Source: Acarospora socialis (lineage: Eukaryota > Ascomycota > Lecanoromycetes > Acarosporales > Acarosporaceae). From it: a stretch of DNA of 64,000 nucleotides. The notes under the pieces were generated by a model, which ran no database searches, was not told the origin of the DNA, and worked only from the letters and a program-made list of their open reading frames with translations. The stretch spans positions 186,001-250,000 of the forward strand of contig JAMYGW020000004.1 of assembly GCA_025617375.2 (NCBI GenBank), given 5' to 3'. The translations under genes and the position numbers were made by a program. Positions 56,668-64,000 of this stretch are shown one piece after another; the first letter of the stretch is position 1; each line of letters opens with the position of its first letter.

Positions 56668-57146
56668 ATGATGGCAACCCCCAAATCCGTACCGGCAGAG
56701 CCGCTACCATTACCCTCACGAAACCCCCTCCCACTATCCGCATCCCAAGAAGCCCAAGTCCGAGACCTATATTACAAACGCGTACGGGGCAAATGCGCCG
56801 ACGAGATCCGAAGTACCCCTCCCCAACCCCCACAATCTCCGCAGAAACACCCGCGCTGATCCTCGACACAGACTTCGCAACCTGCGCCCTGAACCGAACC
56901 ATCAGCGCAACGTGGGCGTGCCGACCGGAGCGGCTAGCCATGAACTCGTGCATGGTATTGCACGCCACGCAGCAGGAACAGGACGCCGCGCGGGAAGAGT
57001 GGTTTGCGGGGAGGGAGGATCGGGCTAGGCAGAGGGAGGAGAAAGAGAAGAAGCGGAAGGAGCAGGAGAAGTTCCATCGCGAGTGGTGGGGTTTGCCTCC
57101 GCCAGAGGAGGGGAGTGTGGGGGAGGAAGAGAAGGGGAGGAGGTGA
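56668..57146 (+). CDS. CMC1: Twin Cx9C mitochondrial protein Cmc1
   Basis: Exons 56668-56812 and 56872-57146 give 139 aa; the 59-nt intron splits one codon between the two Cys of the first motif. The first motif reads C-ADEIRNFAT-C and the second C-RPERLAMNS-C, each with exactly nine residues between cysteines. These are oxidised by Mia40 in the intermembrane space. Cmc1 helps copper delivery and Cox1 handling in cytochrome oxidase assembly. Flanking sequence VRDLYYKRVRGKC and CMVLHATQQEQDAAREEWFAG is typical of the family. A charged helical C-terminus (about 50 residues, EEKEKKRKEQEKFHREWWG) follows. Two ATGs are adjacent; either may start. It is convergent with TAF9. Confidence 0.9.
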
Positions 57147-57452
57147 GGGTTGGTGGATTGCTGGGGATACGAGCAAAAGGGTGGGTCCTTGGATTTATAT
57201 GCATGGCGTGGGTGTTCTGGGGATTCGTACAAACAGGTGCTCAGGGTGTTACGGCGCATGAGATGGGAGGTGGGTTGCAGATTCTGGTGCATTTGGCAAG
57301 AATATCATAGACGCCCCTGTGATCCAAGCTGCAGCGAGCTAGATGCCTGCAAATCTCCACCGGAACGCCCCCATCCAATGCGGCGCTGTATGACCAAGGT
57401 ATCAACCATCACAGAAGACCACCCCCGTATATCTCCCCACTAAAAACCCCAC
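57147..57452. other. Intergenic (convergent 3' ends)
   Basis: About 300 bp between the CMC1 and TAF9 stop codons. No feature recognised. Confidence 0.5.
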
Positions 57453-58199
57453 CTAAGCATCCCCCATATGCCGATCCCCATCCCCACCACCCACCTCATG
57501 ATCCCCAAAAACATCCTCCATCCTCTCGTCCCCCTCCCCGTCCTCCCCCACCCCATCTCCATCCCCATCTTCATCCCACCCCCCATCCATCTTCTCCTCC
57601 CTCCCCTCCCCTTCCTCCCCCTCCCCCTCACTATCCCACTCCTCCCTAACCCCCCACCCCACCCCCGTCAGACAATACCTCTCCGGCGGCAACCTAACCC
57701 CCCACTCCCTGCCCACACTCGGCAACGCCACCCGATTCCTCTCCTGCGCCACCTCCTGCAGAAACTCCTTCGGCAAGCTCGGATTGAACTGGTAGTTCAG
57801 CCTGGACGCAATGCTCAACCGCAGCGCCGGCAAATTGATCGAACTTAGGTCGTTGTTGTTGGCGCCGGCATTTGCGCTTCCTCCAGCGCCGCGACCCGCG
57901 CCGTAGCCTTCCGACGACAGGTGCAGGGCGTCTTGCAGCGTCGACGAGGTGTAGCGGTAGGCGAAGTCCATGAGTTGTAGTGGCACCCGCTCTTGGTAGG
58001 CTGTTACGCCTAGGTTGGCGAGGATCATGTGGATGAGGCGGGCGTCGCGCGGGCGTTTGGAGAGGCCGTTGTCGCTGAGCGAGGTTGCGGGCAGGGGGGT
58101 CGTGGTCGGGGTTTTGTGGGGTTGGGAGGGGGTGGTGTCTTTGCTCGGTCGGGGCTCTGCTGGGGGAGCGTCTGGTGTTATGCCGTTCGGTTGGGCCAT
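57453..58199 (-). CDS. TAF9: TFIID/SAGA subunit TAF9
   Basis: Single exon, 248 aa. TAF9 pairs with TAF6 through a histone fold in TFIID and SAGA. The N-terminal 45 residues are Pro/Thr-rich. The histone fold is at about 48-125: RPRDARLIHMILANLGVTAY, ERVPLQLMDFAYRYTSSTLQ, DALHLSSEGYG, with a Gly/Ala/Asn-rich insertion in the loop before LSSINLPALRLSIASRLNYQ. The conserved CR region follows (FLQEVAQERNRVALP, LPPERYCLTGVGW). The C-terminus is extremely acidic and repetitive (EGEGEEGEGREE, DEDGDGDGVGEDGEGDE). ATG 58199 is the only plausible start. Confidence 0.93.
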   Translation of the reverse strand: MAQPNGITPDAPPAEPRPSKDTTPSQPHKTPTTTPLPATSLSDNGLSKRPRDARLIHMILANLGVTAYQERVPLQLMDFAYRYTSSTLQDALHLSSEGYGAGRGAGGSANAGANNNDLSSINLPALRLSIASRLNYQFNPSLPKEFLQEVAQERNRVALPSVGREWGVRLPPERYCLTGVGWGVREEWDSEGEGEEGEGREEKMDGGWDEDGDGDGVGEDGEGDERMEDVFGDHEVGGGDGDRHMGDA

Positions 58200-58770
58200 T
58201 GTCGAAGTTTTCCAGATTTATGAATTGCGCTCTTGGATTTAAGTTGAATTCATCGGAGGATGAGTTTCTGTTCAGTGGAAGGGCAGCTCTAGGAGACTGA
58301 GGGCAGCTTTAGGTGGTGAGGTTGGGCGGCGGACACACTAAACCAATTTGAGCGATTTGCGACAACAGTCTTGATCACAATTCAACCTTGAGTTTCCCAT
58401 CCTAAGACTGCCTGGACAGAGGGGAGTCAGCAGACAATGATATCTAAGCTGATCATCATCTCAGTATGAGCTTTAAGGTACAACTATAGGAAGACAACAA
58501 CATGAACACCATGTCCATTACCCCAACGAACGCTTCCCTTCCAATGCGCTTGCGCCTTGTCATGCGTGCTATGCAAGAAATAGTGAATCCTATCACAATC
58601 TATGAAGATGTTATTGCCCGTATCAAATCCCAGACGCCCACGCCTGTGGACTGAACCCAGGTTTTGCATGTCAACAAGGTGATTGGTCAGCCCTTCCCAA
58701 TAAAACAACACATATCGAGAATGCCCCATTCAGCTGGTTGCCCAGACACAGTAACTGTCAAGTGCGATCT
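58200..58770. other. Intergenic, no gene recognised
   Basis: About 570 bp between the TAF9 start codon and the lipin stop. No coding feature; the near part is TAF9 promoter. Confidence 0.5.
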
Positions 58771-61317
58771 TCACCCTTGCTTGTCTCCAGTCGAAGCCTG
58801 TTTCGTGTGTGCACTGACGGTGTCGTTTTGCGGAACTGCAGCCTCGGGAGGACTGTTGTCCGGACCCACTGCGGTCTCAGACTCTACAGTTGTGTCTTCC
58901 GGTATGCGGTCCTCCGTGATGTCACCGCCCTCCATACTTTCGAGTATTGAATCGATCAGGTCCTCTGTTTCATCGTACGACTCTCGTGACAGATAGCTGT
59001 CCGCCAAGTCGTTACCTTGATCGGAGCCATCGATTCCCTCACTTCCTTCGTCTTCGCTTCTCAAGCTTTGTTGATCACTGCGTCCTGTTCCACCATCCTC
59101 GCTCTCACTGGCAGAAAAGTCTTCCAGCTCAAGTGGAGGGCTTCTCCAATAATTGAAGTCGGTGAATTCCTCGCCGCCGCCCGTCACAAGCAAGCCGACT
59201 GCAGGGAAGAAATGATCCACAAGTTCCCTCATGCTGACATAGCTGCTTTTGTACTTGTTCAGGCTCAGATGATCGAGCGAGACTTCGGCATTTGAATTGA
59301 TGGTAAATATCCTCCTTGAAGGGATGTTGACGGACCGATAGCTTAGGGCATCAGTGAGTCTGTTACCAAAACCGGCGTAGAACAAGTTTTTGTTGGGACT
59401 GAAGAGGCTTTGGATATCGCGGAGACAAGCCATCTTGAACACCTCGGGTTTGCGAAGGTAGATCTCTCGTCGTAAAGCAGCGATCGTTCGGTCAGGGCTC
59501 ATGATGACCGGCCCTTGGGGCAGTTTGAATCCTTCTTGCGAGACACCCTTGAGATAAGCCCTTGTCGTATCTGCTTGACCGACTGATCGACTCGTCAAGT
59601 ACATGATATTGTAGCCGTTGCTGACAATATCTGTGTAAAGCTTCGCAACACCAATATGAGTCCAGTCGCGACCAATCATGTTCAAGACATGACCAAGGGC
59701 ATCGGACCTGGCACAGTGGCGTTAGTATCATAAGCACGTAACGGACTCTTTGAACCCACTTAGTAATGGTGCCGTCGATATCCGAGACTACAATTGGCAC
59801 GTCATGCGTCCAGTAGTACATGTACGCTTGGCACGTTGCGCGATTGACATTAAAACTCATGGTGTTCATCCCCTTCTTCAGACGTAGTGCTTTCAGCTGG
59901 TCACTCGTCAGTCGTAGAGTCTTAGCGTAGTTACGGCTAAGCTCGGCAACGGTAGCTGCATCTGGGGGACTCTTTGGTGGTGTAATCAATCCGCCCTGAA
60001 CTGGAGCTATTGGCAGTCCCTTCGAAGGTACAGAGTCCTCAGCGCTCGCTGCGCTTTGTCCGTCGTCGCTGTGGTAACCCGGATCGGATGCCGCGTCGCT
60101 GTTTCGTATCACATTCGCATGTAAACTTTGTAGGGTCGCTTTCCGTTGGGCGATTTCTTTTGCCTCTTGGCTGCTGTAGATCCAGAGATTGCCCTGATCA
60201 TCCGCACCGATCAAAGATCCTATGTCGTAGTTGCCTTCCAATTCTTCGGCGAGAATCTTGCGGGCTATCAACTCGGCACGTAACGCATCATCTTCTGTAC
60301 TTTTGAAACCAGTCATGTCAAGCATCAGATCACCGGTTTCAGTGACTCTGGTTCGAATATTCGAATCAGACAACTTCCTCGACAGCTTCATCGCTCGGTT
60401 GACAGCCTCATCAATGGGTATTGGTGGTGGACTGTTCGACCTTTCCGAAGCTCCTAGTGTAATTGATTCAACGGAAGGCGATCTAGGCTGAGAGGTCTGT
60501 GACAGTTGCGACTGAGATACATTGAACGCATAAAGGCCAGCTTCGGCCGATCTCGGCAGAGCTTCTTCGGATGTTGAACGCTCAAGCGGTGCTGGTCTGA
60601 GTAATTTCGTATTCGCCCAATCTCCAGATGCAGGGGATATATTCGCCCTGTCCGGCGACGCAGAAGATGGAGTCAAGCTACCTGGAGCACCATCAGCCGG
60701 TCCAGCCAGAGCAGTCCCAAGTATGACATACTAAGCTCACTCTGGGCACGCCGTTCAGCAGAGAAGATTGGCCGCCTAAATTCAGGTGCTCCGCTGCTTC
60801 CAGTCCGGCTTTTTCTCCCCTCCGTTGTCAAGTCGAGAAAGTCCGGTTCTTGTAGCTCTGCCGTAGGCGTATCTTGCACTGGGAAGCTCTGGGGGCTAAT
60901 TGCAGGAGATACTAGTGGCGACGTTTGCAGACTCTCAGGAATGTCATCAGATGTTTCAAAGACGAAGAATGCTTCTCCTCCCTCCCCTAGTTTCATGGCA
61001 TAATCCTGCTTGACCTCGTTGACTCGAAACTCAACCTGAAAGTCCTTAGTAATAACTAGTAGACATGGAGATGCATCTCGCATACCTTCTTCTCGTACGG
61101 TCGTAGTAGAGAAAATTTCCCGAACCGGACGTGGAACGGAGAGCACTTCAAGGACCCTATCTTCATCAGATCCTGCGGGGTGTTGACTGTCCTATTACTA
61201 ATACTCACCATCTTCTTGCTCAATCACAATGACATCAATAGCACCACTGAGTGTTGCTGGATTGATGGAGTTCCATGTCTTAGATACGGACCCGCTGATA
61301 CTCCGGACATATTGCAT
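58771..61317 (-). CDS. PAH1: Lipin, phosphatidate phosphatase
   Basis: Five exons: 61317-61209, 61156-61086, 61035-60741, 60681-59760 and 59707-58771, giving 777 aa. Introns are 50-59 nt and phases agree. Mg2+-dependent PAP converts phosphatidate to diacylglycerol at the nuclear/ER membrane and controls lipid storage and nuclear shape. The N-lipin domain is complete (MQYVRSISGSVSKTWNSINP, CSPFHVRFGKFSLLRP, VKQDYAMKLGEGGEAFFVFE). The HAD catalytic motif DIDGT ends exon 4, followed across the intron by ITKSDALGHVLNMIGRDWTH. LYTDIVSNGYNIMYLTSRSV and FYAGFGNRLTDALSYRSV continue the C-lipin domain. The linker is Ser-rich with likely phosphosites; the tail is acidic. Confidence 0.95.
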
Positions 61318-62041
61318 CTCCCGTGGTGGGTGAGGGTCCCCAGTGGGCCCTCTCGATGCGTTACACGAACGTGTGCAAGGTGCAAGGTCGCGATTGCAGA
61401 TGTGAATAAGAGATATTCCGTTGTCAACGTCACGACTCCACTCGCTGTGTTGTTACTTTGCAACTTCAGGTCTGTTGCGTAGTGTTAGGGATGTTGTCTT
61501 CCACTATCGTTGTCAATGCCAAAGGTACCGCGAAGGGATTCAGGTAGTAATACAATCTATGGCCAGGATGAAGAATAATGGAGTTGAAAGAGTGTGAGTC
61601 TACCTAGTGGTGGTAGGAGAAGATAGACTAGGTAGAATGTTGTGTTAGGATGTAGGTACGAAGTAGTAGCTAGCACATGGTGTTCACTTCCATGCACGAG
61701 GCCCGCCCCACCACCATGACTACCCTACCTTACCTACCCGGAGTGTGATAGTAGACTACGGCAGACCACACACACCTCCCTGCCTTACCTGCCTTAGTGC
61801 CGCGTTGCGTGGGATCGTTAGTTCCCGCACTGTAGCTTGGCGCGGCGGCCCTTTCTACGAGTAACTGCTATGACAAAGCTTCCTGACCCGGTTCCCACAT
61901 TCTATTCGGACGCTCAAGCTCCCGCTCCTGCAGTCCCCAGGTTGCTCCGATCTGGTATCTGGGCACATGGAGCGAATACAGAGGTATTTGGAGGCATTGG
62001 AGTGGGTCTCCGAGCCGCTACCACCGTGGACAGATCGAACA
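61318..62041. other. Shared promoter region, lipin and FN3 gene
   Basis: About 720 bp between divergent start codons. A run rich in CCTACC/CCTTACC words lies at about 61720-61800 on the plus strand, with matching GGTAGG words at 61590-61660. No open frame of note. Confidence 0.45.
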
Positions 62042-64000
62042 ATGTCACTGCTTCACACATTCATCACTCTCAGCGCTCTGTCATGGTTGGTGTGCCCCTC
62101 GCTGATCATGATCCACTACCAAGTTAACAATACTTCTACGTCAGGCTTTTCTACCGCGCCTGGCAGATCTTCCAGAAGCCAAACGCAGAACTGATTGATA
62201 TCCTCGGCCTTGACATCCCCGTGGTGCCGGAGGTATCACTGGGAGACATTCAACCAACTTCGATCAAATTACTTTGGAAACCGCCCGAGACATATAACAC
62301 GGTACTCAAGTACTACATTCAGGTTAACGGAATAAACGGTTAGCCTGTCGATACCATCATTAGCTGATAGTCGAGCGGACCGCTGACATTGGGGCCACAG
62401 TCGGAGAGTCACCGCGCTCGGTCAACTCGGTTACCGTGAATGGTCTTAGGCCAGGTCATCTCTACAATGTTCGCGTCATTGCTACGAACGCGTCAAACTT
62501 TCAAGCGCAGGGGGCACTGATTCGGCTGAGGACCGCACCTGAGTGCGATGAGCCTGTTACGCCAATGTCAAGTCATGGGAGTCATGCGGCACCCACCAAC
62601 GGTACTGCAGGGGGTGAAATGCCCGGAATATCTGCCGGGCCCCATGTTGAGCCTGCTTCTCTTGCTATAACTACCCCTGCCATGGCCCGAGAGCTCAGTG
62701 GTGGTCACAGTCACCTCAAACGGTTAGGCAACGTACGACGCAACTCACCAGCAAGCGCAGGGGTCGATCAAACCAACCCTTTACCGAGTCGGGATGGGGA
62801 TGGTAACGACTCGGATGACCCCCAAGACGCGGAGCAAACGGTTCGACAACTTACCGAGACCCTTGAAGCTCTACGGCAAGAGAATGAACAAGTTGAAAGG
62901 CAGATTCGTGAAGAGGATGCTGAGTACGAAGCTTCTCGGGCGAATTTCATGAAAGAGCGTGACAATTTCAAGCACGCGCTGAAGGAGAGGGAGGAAACCA
63001 GTAGCGAGCTGAGGAAACAAGTGGCACAGCTAGATCGAGCGAATAGAGCTGCGCAGAGCAAGAAAGCAGCGAAAGAGAAGGTATTACAACAGAAGGAGGG
63101 AGAGAGGAGGAAGATGAAGCACGATATACTGAGGTGGGACAAAGACATAGCAGATATGGGTAGAGATATTCAGGAAATGGAGAAGGAGAAATCAGAGATT
63201 GCAGAGGCGAAGGAACAAAAGACGATGGATATAAGGCGTGATATTCGTGATTGCCAAGACTCAACGAAGTTAATGGAAGAGGAGATTCGCGTCAAAGGAG
63301 TGCATATCAAGGAGCTTGAGGAAGAGAGAAAGAAAATTGGTGGCGGGGAGGATGCTGAGGAAAGTAGGGACACTAACAGAGTAGAAAGGGAGCTTGATCT
63401 GCAATGGGATATGAAGCTACGCGGCCTACAGGCAAGGTACACAACGTTGTGGAACACTCTTCAGCAGGTATGGCCCATCCGAGCTTACAGTGCTCGAACA
63501 CATTTGCTGAGATAGCGAGAATCAGGCGGAGACCAACCTCCGTGAGGCACAAGAGCAGCTCGCATGGTGGAATACTCGTCGTGCCGCTAGTTCTAGCCAG
63601 TTCACTTCTATGGCATCTGCGGAACCCACCTCTTACAGCAAGGTCAACAAACACCGAAGGGTTCACCAATCTAATTCGCGAGCAAGTACCATCTCTTCTC
63701 CTGCTGGAGGCTTTCCCATTGGCTCCTCCGCTTTTGGCAGTATTTCCAGTATCTCTCCGACGTTTCCCTCCGGTTCGGCCTTTTTCAACGTTACCAATGG
63801 CATGACAATTCCGCCTACATCGGAACACAATGCCATGTCTCAGACAGACGTGGACACTCTTACTGGAGGTGGTCCAATGAGTCCAACCGCGAATTCGCTT
63901 CTGCCGTCTAACCTACTTGATAACGATGAAACCATAAGCCCCAGGTTTACCGATCTAGTAAGCGACATGCATTACCGTGGTGGAGTCAATAACGGCTTCT
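62042..64000 (+). CDS. Membrane-anchored fibronectin III / coiled-coil protein (5' part)
   Basis: Exons 62042-62085, 62145-62338, 62401-63467 and from 63526 (or 63520) to the window edge; the gene continues beyond. Introns are 59, 62 and about 58 nt. ATG 62042 begins a signal-anchor (MSLLHTFITLSALSWLFYRA); an in-frame ATG at 61967 would add 25 residues. One fibronectin type III domain follows (QPTSIKLLWKPP, YYIQVNGINVGESPRSVNSV, GLRPGHLYNVRVIATNASNF). After a Pro/Ser/Thr linker there is a long coiled coil of about 200 residues (QTVRQLTETLEALRQENEQV to the end of exon 3). Exon 4 opens with more coil (AETNLREAQEQLAWW) and a Ser-rich region. The family is conserved in Pezizomycotina in my memory, function unknown; a tether or ER/cell-cortex role is inference. 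Confidence 0.8.

Overview
The window reads as nuclear DNA of a filamentous ascomycete (Pezizomycotina). Many genes carry short introns (about 49-150 nt) with GTRNGT-type donors, CTRAC/CTGAC branch points and YAG acceptors. The gene content is typical of the group: RTA1-like exporter, fused HIS4, GFA/CENP-V protein, FAD ferric reductase, DUF3435 relic and a NACHT/ankyrin relic. A class (possibly Dothideomycetes) cannot be fixed from the sequence alone. Exon structures below were derived by hand from splice motifs, reading phase and family similarity.

Layout. (1) 1-18.4 kb: GFA-domain protein, a very large disordered protein, RTA1 membrane protein, a conserved unknown with an Asn-Gly repeat, RidA, a His/Pro/Gly-repeat protein, a CPA2-type cation/H+ antiporter and a peroxisomal enoyl-CoA hydratase/isomerase. 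(2) 18.4-23.7 kb: a dead NACHT/ankyrin (STAND, NLR-like) gene. Its inner 3.45 kb contains a single CpG, and it is interrupted by a 236-bp solo LTR with a perfect 5-bp target duplication. (3) 24-44.6 kb: a dense housekeeping block with mitochondrial ThrRS, medium-chain reductase, HNH nuclease, HSD10-like SDR, SDH4, MPP-beta, HIS4, a bHLH factor, Maf pyrophosphatase, LYS1 and UTP11. (4) 44.6-56.5 kb: an accessory, decaying stretch with a LINE relic, methyltransferase, frameshifted P450, gutted MFS transporter, an intact opine-dehydrogenase-like gene, ferric reductase and a DUF3435 tyrosine-recombinase remnant. (5) 56.6-64 kb: CMC1, TAF9, lipin/PAH1 and the 5' part of a membrane-anchored FN3/coiled-coil protein that runs off the end.

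How the genes relate. Several products serve mitochondria: MST1, SDH4, MPP-beta and CMC1. SDH4 and MPP-beta are divergent from one 247-bp promoter that carries a CCAAT box. Two probable beta-oxidation enzymes end in PTS1-like tripeptides (AKL, SKM). HIS4 and LYS1 are amino-acid biosynthetic genes; LYS1 has a perfect Gcn4/CpcA site upstream. The most unusual feature is the sharply bounded CpG-free tract inside the NLR relic. It points to CpG-directed hypermutation of a formerly duplicated segment, unlike the CpA-directed RIP usual in this group.
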